Assembly (NCBI GenBank): GCA_017625725.1 | Contig: JAGAKH010000094.1 | Coordinates: 1-48,368, forward strand | Direction of reading: 5' to 3' | DNA from: Bacteroidales bacterium | Lineage (GTDB): Bacteria; Bacteroidota; Bacteroidia; Bacteroidales; UBA932 | Length of the DNA: 48,368 bases | Shown here: piece after piece, positions 18,218 to 25,486 of the stretch | How positions within the stretch are numbered: position 1 is the first letter of the stretch | Layout of the letters: the number at the start of each line of letters is the position of its first letter | The notes under the pieces: generated by a model | Database searches by the model: none | The model's input: only the letters and a program-made list of their open reading frames with translations | Told to the model about the DNA's origin: nothing | Made by a program: the position numbers and the translations under genes

Positions 18218-19477
18218 ATGAATACCATCAAGTATTTTCCTGCTGTTACGGATATTGAGAAGGCTTCGACCATTCTCGATGAGATTCTTGAACCTACTCC
18301 TTTCCAGAAGAATTCCAATCTCTCCGCCAGATACGGGGCAGAAGTATTCCTGAAAAGAGAAGACCTGCAGATTGTAAGGTCATATAAGATACGAGGTGCA
18401 TACAATAAGATACGTTCCATCTCACCTGAGAATCTGAAAAACGGTATAGTCTGTGCCAGTGCAGGTAATCATGCTCAGGGCGTCGCCTTTTCATGTAACA
18501 GGCTTCAGATCATGGGATCGATTTACATGCCCACCACCACACCTAAGCAGAAGATAGAGCAGGTAAGGATGTTCGGAGGAGAGAACATCGAGATAATACT
18601 TACCGGAGATACATTTGATGCAGCAAACACTGCAGCGATCAGGTATGCCAAAGAGACCGGAAAGACTTTCATTCCACCGTTCGATGACCCGAAGATAATC
18701 GAAGGCCAGGGAACGATAGGGTATGAGATCATACGTCAGGCAGAAGAAAAACCGGATTATATATTCATCCCGATAGGAGGAGGCGGACTTGCATCAGGGC
18801 TTGGAGCATATATAAGACAGATATCCCCTGATACAAAGATAATAGGAGTCGAACCCGCCGGTGCCCCATGCATGAAGACAGCCATCGAAAAAGGAGAGGT
18901 CGTAGAACTTGAAGAGATAAACAAATTCGTGGATGGAGCAGCCGTAAAGAAGGCCGGTGCGTTGACCTTTGAAGTATGCCGCGAGATTCTTGATGATATC
19001 GTCGTGGTTCCGGAAGGGGCGGTCTGCACGACTATCATCAACATGTACAACAAGAGTGCGATTGTTGTAGAGCCAGCCGGGGCACTTTCCATTGCTGCAC
19101 TTGAATTCTATAAGGACGAGATTGCCGGAAAGAAGGTCGCATGCATAGTCAGCGGAAGCAACAACGACATTACAAGAATGGAGGAGATCAGAGAGAAATC
19201 CCTCCTGTACGAAGGTCTGAAGCATTATTTCATAATCACCTTCCCTCAAAAGCCAGGAATCCTCCTGTCCTTCATCCGCGACATCATAAGTCCAACCGAC
19301 GACCTGGTGTACTTCCAATACATCAAGAAGACGAACAAGGAATCCGGACCTGCACTTATCGGCATCGAGCTGGCACACAAAGATGACCTTGAAGAACTGC
19401 TGAGGAGAATGGACGAACACAATCTCCTTTACGAGCATATAAATGAAAACAACAAACTGTTCGAAATATTAATCTGA
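18218..19477 (+). CDS. ilvA: Threonine ammonia-lyase (threonine dehydratase)
   Basis: A 419-residue PLP enzyme converting threonine to 2-oxobutyrate, the first step of isoleucine synthesis. PLP would bind Lys57 in RSYKIRGAY; the glycine-rich phosphate loop is IPIGGGGLASG, and the substrate loop is SAGNHAQGVA. A single C-terminal ACT-like domain (about residues 335-419, HYFIITFPQKPG onward) marks the shorter form, also found in TdcB-like enzymes that carry an ACT domain. The position next to ilvE supports the biosynthetic role. The gap from the kinase gene is 68 nt with no clear promoter, so cotranscription is likely. Confidence 0.93.
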   Translation: MNTIKYFPAVTDIEKASTILDEILEPTPFQKNSNLSARYGAEVFLKREDLQIVRSYKIRGAYNKIRSISPENLKNGIVCASAGNHAQGVAFSCNRLQIMGSIYMPTTTPKQKIEQVRMFGGENIEIILTGDTFDAANTAAIRYAKETGKTFIPPFDDPKIIEGQGTIGYEIIRQAEEKPDYIFIPIGGGGLASGLGAYIRQISPDTKIIGVEPAGAPCMKTAIEKGEVVELEEINKFVDGAAVKKAGALTFEVCREILDDIVVVPEGAVCTTIINMYNKSAIVVEPAGALSIAALEFYKDEIAGKKVACIVSGSNNDITRMEEIREKSLLYEGLKHYFIITFPQKPGILLSFIRDIISPTDDLVYFQYIKKTNKESGPALIGIELAHKDDLEELLRRMDEHNLLYEHINENNKLFEILI

Positions 19478-19491
19478 TAACACATACAGAC

Positions 19492-20526
19492 ATGAGTACT
19501 ATCGATTGGAGCAACCTATCATTTTCTTACACAAAGACCAACACCATTCTCCGAACCGTTTATAAAGATGGCGAATGGTCTCCTATTGAAAGCCTTACAG
19601 ACGACTATCTGATACTTAGTGCTTTTGCCGGCAGTCTTCATTATGCCATCGAGTGCTTCGAAGGGCTCAAGGCATTCCGCGGCAAAGACGGAAGGGTCAG
19701 ACTTTTCAGACCGGAAGAAAATGCATTGAGGCTCCAGCGTTCAGCAAAATACCTTGGAATCGAAGCTCCATCCGTAGAGACCTTCGTTGAAATGTGCAAA
19801 AGAGTAGTAAAGGAGAATCTCGACTTCCTTCCACCATACGAAGCTACAGGTGCTTCAATGTATCTCCGTCCTACACTTATCGGAACCAACCCTCAGCTTG
19901 GAGTGCAATCTTCAAAGGAAGCTACATTCCTTATGCTCTGCTCGCCTGTCGGAGCATACATTGGCGGTGCCCTTGACGCCGTGGATGTAGTCGTAGCAAG
20001 GAATTACGACAGGGCAGCCCCTAACGGATCAGGAGCATTCAAAGTAGGAGGAAACTATGCATGCTCGCTGTATTCCCTCAACCTTGCTCATGAACTCGGA
20101 TACAAGGCAGTCCTCTATCTCGATCCTAAGGAAGGAAAATATATAGACGAGTTCAACTCATCGAACTTCTTTGCAATCAGAGGAAACTCATATATAACAC
20201 CGGAATCTCCGACTATTCTTCCGTCCATCACCAACAAGTCCCTCGAGACTGTAGCCGCACACCTTGGAATGACTGTAGAAAGAAGACCTGTTCCGGTCGA
20301 GGAGCTCAGCACATTCGAGGAAGTAGGAGAATGTGGTACAGCTGTCGTCATCACTCCTGTACACAAGCTTGTTGACAAACCGACACTCGAATCGGAGGAA
20401 GAGACCGTTTACACCTACGGTGACGGCCAGTGCGGCCCTAAGTCACTCAAGCTCTACAACTACATCGTAAGCATCCAGAAGGGAGAGATCGAGGATCCGT
20501 TCGGATGGATTACATTCGTTGACTAA
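19492..20526 (+). CDS. ilvE: Branched-chain amino acid aminotransferase
   Basis: A 344-residue class IV (fold type IV) PLP aminotransferase carrying out the last step of Ile, Leu and Val synthesis. The PLP lysine is Lys184 in SGAFKVGGNYACS. Other family motifs are SLHYAIECFEGLKAFRG, the arginine-rich MYLRPTLIGTNPQLGV, and EFNSSNFF. The length matches the longer BCAT type rather than the roughly 300-residue E. coli IlvE. It lies 14 nt after ilvA. Its 3' end overlaps by 17 nt the extended 3' end of the convergent outer-membrane protein gene. Confidence 0.95.
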   Translation: MSTIDWSNLSFSYTKTNTILRTVYKDGEWSPIESLTDDYLILSAFAGSLHYAIECFEGLKAFRGKDGRVRLFRPEENALRLQRSAKYLGIEAPSVETFVEMCKRVVKENLDFLPPYEATGASMYLRPTLIGTNPQLGVQSSKEATFLMLCSPVGAYIGGALDAVDVVVARNYDRAAPNGSGAFKVGGNYACSLYSLNLAHELGYKAVLYLDPKEGKYIDEFNSSNFFAIRGNSYITPESPTILPSITNKSLETVAAHLGMTVERRPVPVEELSTFEEVGECGTAVVITPVHKLVDKPTLESEEETVYTYGDGQCGPKSLKLYNYIVSIQKGEIEDPFGWITFVD

Positions 20527-20659
20527 GCGGAAAATCATAGGCTAAGCCAAGGCGGATCTGGTGGAAAGGCCAGTCCACGAAGCCTGCCTGATACATAGCA
20601 TTTATCGAGCACCGTCCGATGGACCATGACAGTTTTGTCTTGAGGGTCATCGGACGGTC
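20510..20659 (-). other. In-frame continuation of the outer-membrane protein gene beyond a TGA
   Basis: Reading on past the TGA at 20660-20662 in the same frame gives 49 sense codons to a TAA at 20510-20512. The peptide (DRPMTLKTKLSWSIG..., later WPFHQIRLGLAYDFPLSQRM) has the alternating polar/aromatic pattern of the last strands of an outer-membrane barrel. The total would be 300 codons with TGA at codon 251. This looks like the true C-terminus, cut off by a nonsense change, a sequencing error or recoding. Confidence 0.7.
20611..20658. repeat. 11-bp inverted repeat just after the in-frame TGA
   Basis: ACCGTCCGATG at 20611-20621 is repeated in inverted form at 20648-20658, with a 26-nt loop. 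It sits inside the continuation of the outer-membrane protein gene and between the convergent ilvE and that gene. Neither side has a T-tract, so it is not a classical intrinsic terminator. Confidence 0.6.
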
Positions 20660-21412
20660 TCAGTTCTGTTCCCAGCCGACGTATCCGCCATAGTTGACCT
20701 CAGCCTTGAACGGGCCTGTCTTAAGAGACGCAAGAGCTCCGTACATAACTGCATCATTCTGACGTCCGTTTGCTGTCTGCCAGCAAAGAAAACCTGTAGA
20801 AAGAGCTATACGGAACATCGTACGTCCGTCTGCAGATTCAACAATATTCCGTCCTGCCGCGAAATCGAAGAAATAGCCTGGAGCATCATAGACTCTGGCG
20901 GTACCGAAAGAGTTGCCTGAAGCAGACTTGAGTGCTGCCCTCAAAACGAGGCCACATCCGCACTTCCTCTCATCAAATATAAGTATATCAGTGCTTACAT
21001 ATGCATCTCCTGAATCCATTCCTGTTATCCATCTGTCTGGATCCAGCACTCTTCGGACTCTGTTGACTGCAGGGCCACTGCGGAACCATTCGACTACAGG
21101 CATCCATATGACCAGATTGACACGGTCGGTAAAAAGAGGGATGGTCGCCTTTGCAAACAGATCGAGAGTGACATCATCTGTGGGCTGTGATGTCATCGAG
21201 CATGAAAAAGCATCACCGTAGAGTTCTACGCGAAGATCTGAAGAGGTGGTGCCATCAAGCATGTCTGGCACAGGGAATGCATTGGGCCCGAAATAGGCCG
21301 GAGCCACCAGAGTCGGCACTCCTAAATCCGGCTTCAAGATCAGGGTCTGGGCATGGGATATGCCAAGCATGCTGAAAAGCAGAAGCACTATAAAATATGA
21401 TGTTCTACACAT
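20660..21412 (-). CDS. Outer-membrane beta-barrel protein, truncated by in-frame TGA
   Basis: The 250-residue product has a signal peptide (MCRTSYFIVLLLFSMLGISHA, cleavage after residue 21 or so). The mature part is strand-rich, with aromatic-alternating segments: GVPTLVAPAYFGPNAFPVPD near the start, then VNLVIWMPVVEWF, DAYVSTDILIF, ALRAALKSASGNSFG and APGYFFDFAAGRNI, ending VNYGGYVGWEQN. I recognise the pattern as a Bacteroidales outer-membrane protein of unknown function but cannot name a family. The frame continues sensibly after the TGA, so the protein is probably missing its last barrel strands. It lies 39 nt downstream of the LptF/G gene start region, so it is likely cotranscribed with neither strongly; no terminator separates them. 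Confidence 0.7.
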   Translation of the reverse strand: MCRTSYFIVLLLFSMLGISHAQTLILKPDLGVPTLVAPAYFGPNAFPVPDMLDGTTSSDLRVELYGDAFSCSMTSQPTDDVTLDLFAKATIPLFTDRVNLVIWMPVVEWFRSGPAVNRVRRVLDPDRWITGMDSGDAYVSTDILIFDERKCGCGLVLRAALKSASGNSFGTARVYDAPGYFFDFAAGRNIVESADGRTMFRIALSTGFLCWQTANGRQNDAVMYGALASLKTGPFKAEVNYGGYVGWEQN

Positions 21413-21451
21413 TATGATAGAAATAATCCGTCAGAAGTCATGCTTCCCTTG

Positions 21452-22549
21452 CTATTTCGGAGCAATCCTATACAGGAATCCTGCAATTATCGCAAAGACT
21501 ACATTAGGCAGCCACAGGGCGATGCTCGGAGGCAGAGTGCCCGTGTGGACGAACATCTGGCTGAACCTGAGGAAAAGGATGTAGGTAAATGCCAATGCTA
21601 TTCCGATACCGATGTTCCAACCTATTCCCCCTCGACGTTTCTTGGATGACAGAGCGACTCCCATGATGGTCAGGATAAAGGCTGAGAACGGAAGGGCAAA
21701 ACGGGTGTTCTTCTCAATGAGGGCGAACTTGACATTTGCATCGCCTCGCATGTTCTGAGTGGCGATGAGGTCGTTGAGCTCGTGATAGTTCAAGGTCTCG
21801 ACCGTCTTTTCCGTCTGGAAGAAGTCCTTGACAGATAAAGCGATCACCGTATCCATCTGCCTGCCGCTGCGGACCCTGTCAGTGAGGTCTTCGTTGTATT
21901 CACGGATAAAGTATTTCTTCAGTCTCCATGAGCCTTTCAAGGTGTCGTAAGTGGCAGATTCCGCTGAGATCTTTGAAACAAGCTTATGGTCCTCGATCTT
22001 CTCCAGAGTAAGTCGGTATGCCGTGTTGTTCCAAGAGCTGAATGACTCGGCATATACAAACTCACCGGGAGCTATCTGATAGTGGACATTCCTGCCGACA
22101 TTCTTGAATCGTGGTTTGATATACTTGTTTTCGAACTCAAGTCGCGTCTTGTTTGCATCAGGAATGACAAAGAGATTCAATCCGAGGGAGAAGATTGCAA
22201 TCAAGGTGGCGGAAAATATATACGGGACCATCATCCTGTGGAAACTGATTCCACACGAAAGGATGGCTACGATCTCCGAATCGGACGCCATCTTTGAAGT
22301 AAAGAATATTACGGTTATGAACACGAACAGAGGACTGAACATATTCATGAAATAAGGAACAAAATTGACATAATAGTCAAAGATGATGGCTCTTAAAGGT
22401 GCCTCTTTACTCACGAAATCGTCAATCTTCTCGCTGATATCGAATATTATGACTATGCCGATGATCAGAAGCAAAGCCACAAAAAACGTCGTAATGAACT
22501 TCTTTACAATATAGACGTCTATCTTTCTTGGTCTGAGATCAAACTCCAT
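21452..22549 (-). CDS. LptF/LptG-family permease (stand-alone)
   Basis: A 365-residue YjgP/YjgQ-family permease, the transmembrane component of the LptB2FG transporter that extracts LPS from the inner membrane. The N-terminus RKIDVYIVKKFITTFFVALL opens three helices; a periplasmic beta-jellyroll-like region spans about 110-265; three further helices close the protein (FALPFSAFILTIMGVALSSK onward). The length is typical of a single LptF/G. The partner is plausibly the permease half of the fused gene at 15029. It starts 7 nt after tgt, indicating cotranscription. LptF and LptG cannot be told apart here. Confidence 0.9.
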   Translation of the reverse strand: MEFDLRPRKIDVYIVKKFITTFFVALLLIIGIVIIFDISEKIDDFVSKEAPLRAIIFDYYVNFVPYFMNMFSPLFVFITVIFFTSKMASDSEIVAILSCGISFHRMMVPYIFSATLIAIFSLGLNLFVIPDANKTRLEFENKYIKPRFKNVGRNVHYQIAPGEFVYAESFSSWNNTAYRLTLEKIEDHKLVSKISAESATYDTLKGSWRLKKYFIREYNEDLTDRVRSGRQMDTVIALSVKDFFQTEKTVETLNYHELNDLIATQNMRGDANVKFALIEKNTRFALPFSAFILTIMGVALSSKKRRGGIGWNIGIGIALAFTYILFLRFSQMFVHTGTLPPSIALWLPNVVFAIIAGFLYRIAPK

Positions 22550-22556
22550 ATTCTGC

Positions 22557-23687
22557 TTATAGTCTTGTGGTTATCCTGCGCACTGTCTCATCCTTCCAGG
22601 CCTTGAAATCTCCAAGCTTTATATGTCTGCGGGCTTCACGGACCAGATCCAGGTAGAAAGCCAGATTGTGCTCGCTGGCAATCTGTCCGGCAAAGATCTC
22701 ACCTGCAACAAAAAGATGACGTACATACGCCTTGGTATATGTATGGTCGACGAATGATGTTCCCTTCGGATCAAGAGGAGAAAAATCATCCGCCCACTTC
22801 TTGTTCTTCATATTCATGATGCCATCCCAGGTGAAGAGCATACCGTTTCTTCCGTTTCTGGTCGGCATGACACAATCGAACATATCCACTCCCCTTGCAA
22901 TGCCTTCAAGTATGTTCGCGGGTGTTCCTACTCCCATCAGATAGCGAGGCTTGTCCTCAGGGAGGATTGGGCATACCACTTCAAGCATCTCATACATCTT
23001 CTCCGTAGGCTCACCGACAGCAAGTCCTCCGATAGCATATCCCTCGCGGTCCAGTGCTGCAGCATGTTCCACAGCCTCGCGTCTGAGCTCCGGATATACA
23101 CATCCCTGGATTATCGGGAACAGGGCCTGGGAATATCCGTACAGAGGTTCGGTCTCATCAAAATGCTTCACGCATCTCTCCAGCCATGACTGTGTGAGCT
23201 TCAGGGACTTCTTTGCATAATTGTAGTCAGCATCACCGGGACAGCACTCATCAAAAGCCATGACGATGTCGGCACCGATTATCCTCTGGGTGTCCATGTT
23301 GTTTTCCGGAGTGAAGATGTGCTTCGAGCCGTCTATATGAGACCTGAATATACAGCCTTCAGGGGTAAGTTTACGGATAGGGCTGAGGGAAAAGACCTGG
23401 AATCCGCCGCTATCGGTCAGGATAGGCCTGTCCCATGACTCAAATTTATGAAGTCCTCCGGCCGCCTTGATGATATCAAGTCCGGGACGGAGATATAGAT
23501 GGTAAGTGTTTCCCAGGATGATTTCAGCCTTGATATCCTCCTTGAGGTCTTTATGGTATATACCCTTCACGGAGCCGACTGTACCGACCGGCATGAAGAT
23601 CGGCGTCTCTATCTGGCCATGGTCTGTCGTGATTATACCGCAACGGGCTGCAGACTGAGGATCGTTATGGGTTTTTACGAATTTCAT
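22557..23687 (-). CDS. tgt: tRNA-guanine transglycosylase
   Basis: TGT, 376 residues, exchanges guanine 34 of GUN tRNAs for preQ1 on the way to queuosine. The catalytic regions are present: LTDSGGFQVFSLS (substrate-side Asp), GGLAVGEP, and FDCVMPTRNGRNG with the nucleophilic Asp. The zinc site of most bacterial TGTs (CxCxxC plus His) is not intact: at residues 309-314 the sequence reads GTSFVD where cysteines are expected, although the downstream HNLAFYL histidine remains. The upstream neighbour is divergent; the LptF/G gene follows after 7 nt. Confidence 0.95.
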   Translation of the reverse strand: MKFVKTHNDPQSAARCGIITTDHGQIETPIFMPVGTVGSVKGIYHKDLKEDIKAEIILGNTYHLYLRPGLDIIKAAGGLHKFESWDRPILTDSGGFQVFSLSPIRKLTPEGCIFRSHIDGSKHIFTPENNMDTQRIIGADIVMAFDECCPGDADYNYAKKSLKLTQSWLERCVKHFDETEPLYGYSQALFPIIQGCVYPELRREAVEHAAALDREGYAIGGLAVGEPTEKMYEMLEVVCPILPEDKPRYLMGVGTPANILEGIARGVDMFDCVMPTRNGRNGMLFTWDGIMNMKNKKWADDFSPLDPKGTSFVDHTYTKAYVRHLFVAGEIFAGQIASEHNLAFYLDLVREARRHIKLGDFKAWKDETVRRITTRL

Positions 23688-23705
23688 TCAAATCATTTTA
23701 ACTGC

Positions 23706-23713
23706 CAAAGATA
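23706..23713 (-). promoter_or_regulatory. Candidate -7 box of tgt operon
   Basis: TATCTTTG on the minus strand, 18 nt upstream of the tgt start, fits TAnnTTTG. No convincing -33 box is seen at 19-21 nt. Confidence 0.45.
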
Positions 23714-23735
23714 ACAACTTTTACTCAAAATCTCT

Positions 23736-23743
23736 TATCTTTG
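23736..23743 (+). promoter_or_regulatory. Candidate -7 box of the NupG-like transporter gene
   Basis: A plus-strand TATCTTTG, 40 nt before the chosen ATG at 23784, fits TAnnTTTG. It forms a divergent pair with the identical box facing tgt. A -33 box is not clear. Confidence 0.5.
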
Positions 23744-23783
23744 TCTCCGTTTGAATCTATTGATAATAAAAAACCACAATATT

Positions 23784-25067
23784 ATGAACAAATCAATCAA
23801 ACTGAGACTTATAGTCATGAATATCATCCAGTGGGCAGTGTGGGGTTCTTATCTGACTTCGATGGGAAGTTACCTTGCATCTGTCGGACTGGCAACAAGA
23901 ATCGGTATCTTCTATTCAATGCAGGGAATAGTTTCCATCTTCATGCCTACACTCATGGGTATTATCGCTGACAAATTCATCCCGGCACAGAAACTGCTCG
24001 GAATGTGCCAGGGAATTGCCGGAGCTGCAATGCTTGGAGCCGGATTCTATGGAATGACAGCCGGAACCGAGGTTTCATTCGCTGTTCTTTTCAGCCTGTA
24101 TGCACTGAGTGTCGCATTCTACATGCCGACAATAGCTCTTTCCAACTCTGTAGCATACAACATTCTTGAAAGAAACGGATATGACACGGTCAAGGACTTT
24201 CCTCCTATCAGGGTGTTCGGAACAATAGGATTCATCTGTGCGATGCTGTTCGTGAATTTCGTCAAGAACGGAGATGGCGTCCAGTTCCAGCACACCTACA
24301 ATCAGTTCTTCGTATCGGGAATACTTGGTGTTGCCATGTTCATTTACTGCTTCACCCTTCCGGAATGTCCTTGCAGCAAGAACAGCACCGAGAGTCAGTC
24401 GCTCATCGAAAGACTTGGCCTGAATGCCTTCTCCCTTTTCAGAGACAGGAACATGGCCATATTCTTCATTTTCTCGATGCTGCTTGGAGTTGCTCTTCAG
24501 ATTACCAACGGATTCGCAAATCCTTTCATCTCGCATTTCCAGGGTATCGAGGAGTTCAAGAACGCATGGGGAGCCCAGAACGCCAATGCATTGATTTCCA
24601 TTTCTCAGGTTTCAGAAACACTCGGCATACTTCTCATTCCAGTGGCAATGAGGTTATTCGGCATAAAGAAGGTGATGCTCATCGCTATGTTCGCATGGGT
24701 TCTCCGCTTCGGTCTCTTCGGTGCAGGAGATCCGGGTTCAGGAGTCTGGATGCTCATTCTTTCGATGATCGTATACGGAGTCGCATTCGACTTCTTCAAC
24801 ATTTCAGGATCCCTTTATGTCAACATGAGGACTTCCGGCAAGATTCAGAACAGCGCCCAGGGACTGTTCATGCTCATGACAAACGGTATCGGTGCCACAA
24901 TAGGAACGCTCTGTGCCCAGGCCGTTGTAAATCACTTTGTCTACAATGCAGCTGAGCAGAACTGGAGTGCAGCATGGTATGTTTTTGCAGCATACGCCCT
25001 GGTGGTAGCCATCCTCTTCATGATTCTGTTCAAGCAGCCGAAGGACACCAACGAAAAACTTGCATAA
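23784..25067 (+). CDS. NupG-family nucleoside:H+ symporter (MFS)
   Basis: A major facilitator protein of about 427 residues with twelve hydrophobic segments, resembling nucleoside permease NupG/XapB. The start at 23784 (MNKSIKLRLIVMNIIQWAVWGSYL) is preferred: the in-frame ATG at 23751 adds 11 residues without family resemblance, and a -7 box precedes 23784 at a suitable distance. Telling segments are WAVWGSYLTSMGSYL in helix 1, GIIADKFIPAQKLLG in the 2-3 loop and FRDRNMAIFFIFSMLLG in the mid loop. It likely imports nucleosides in symport with protons across the inner membrane. Substrate specificity is inferred from family resemblance only. Confidence 0.85.
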   Translation: MNKSIKLRLIVMNIIQWAVWGSYLTSMGSYLASVGLATRIGIFYSMQGIVSIFMPTLMGIIADKFIPAQKLLGMCQGIAGAAMLGAGFYGMTAGTEVSFAVLFSLYALSVAFYMPTIALSNSVAYNILERNGYDTVKDFPPIRVFGTIGFICAMLFVNFVKNGDGVQFQHTYNQFFVSGILGVAMFIYCFTLPECPCSKNSTESQSLIERLGLNAFSLFRDRNMAIFFIFSMLLGVALQITNGFANPFISHFQGIEEFKNAWGAQNANALISISQVSETLGILLIPVAMRLFGIKKVMLIAMFAWVLRFGLFGAGDPGSGVWMLILSMIVYGVAFDFFNISGSLYVNMRTSGKIQNSAQGLFMLMTNGIGATIGTLCAQAVVNHFVYNAAEQNWSAAWYVFAAYALVVAILFMILFKQPKDTNEKLA

Positions 25068-25242
25068 ACTGCTCTGTTTTATATTCGCAGAACATGACCA
25101 ACTGGTATCAATCATCAAATTTTCCTGATTATCATGTCGCGGCTTGAACATGCCTGGCAGTACTTGCTGAAAGTTGCGTGGGAACAAGAAAGTGCTTGAT
25201 TCTGCACCCACGGTCATGATTCACAAATGCCCGCAGTCTACA

Positions 25243-25286
25243 TAGTGTGCCCAATGCTGTCTGGTCTATCAGCATTGGGCACACTA
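25243..25286. terminator. 17-bp perfect hairpin, first of a related pair
   Basis: Arms at 25243-25259 and 25270-25286 with a 10-nt loop. The stem contains GTGCCCAATGCTG, also in the second hairpin. It lies between convergent genes, so a terminator role for either is plausible, although there is no long T-tract. Confidence 0.6.
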
Positions 25287-25331
25287 CATATTAGTCATAT
25301 TGCTGATTACTAAAACATTATGCGTTATACA

Positions 25332-25371
25332 CCGTGCCCAATGCTGCAAAAGACGGCAGCATTGGGCACGG
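25332..25371. terminator. 16-bp perfect hairpin, second of a related pair
   Basis: Arms at 25332-25347 and 25356-25371 with an 8-nt loop. The stem shares the 13-mer GTGCCCAATGCTG with the hairpin 90 bp earlier but differs in its flanks (CC/GG in place of TAGT/ACTA). It may be a terminator for the M3 peptidase gene or one unit of a REP-like pair. Confidence 0.6.
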
Positions 25372-25486
25372 CAGGTTGATACCAAAAAGTCTCACTCGAA
25401 TGACAGGCCTCGCTCGTTATCGGTTTGCCGCTTGAGCGGAAGCGAAAGAAATGACAAGCCGGACAGTCGAAAAGACGGAAAATCCG

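Larger units (their letters stand above)
25068..25486. other. 420-bp spacer between convergent genes
   Basis: The stretch between the NupG-like gene and the M3 peptidase gene holds no convincing gene. Its only clear content is the two related hairpins at 25243-25286 and 25332-25371 and a weaker 6-bp inverted pair (CGTGGG at 25177 and CCCACG at 25207). No tRNA or promoter was recognised. Confidence 0.7.

Noticed and set aside
20611-20662. Selenocysteine insertion signal at the in-frame TGA
   Set aside because: The hairpin starts 1 nt after the TGA and has an 11-bp stem with a 26-nt loop, unlike the short apical loop of bacterial SECIS elements, and the protein is not a redox enzyme. A point change from a Gly codon is simpler.
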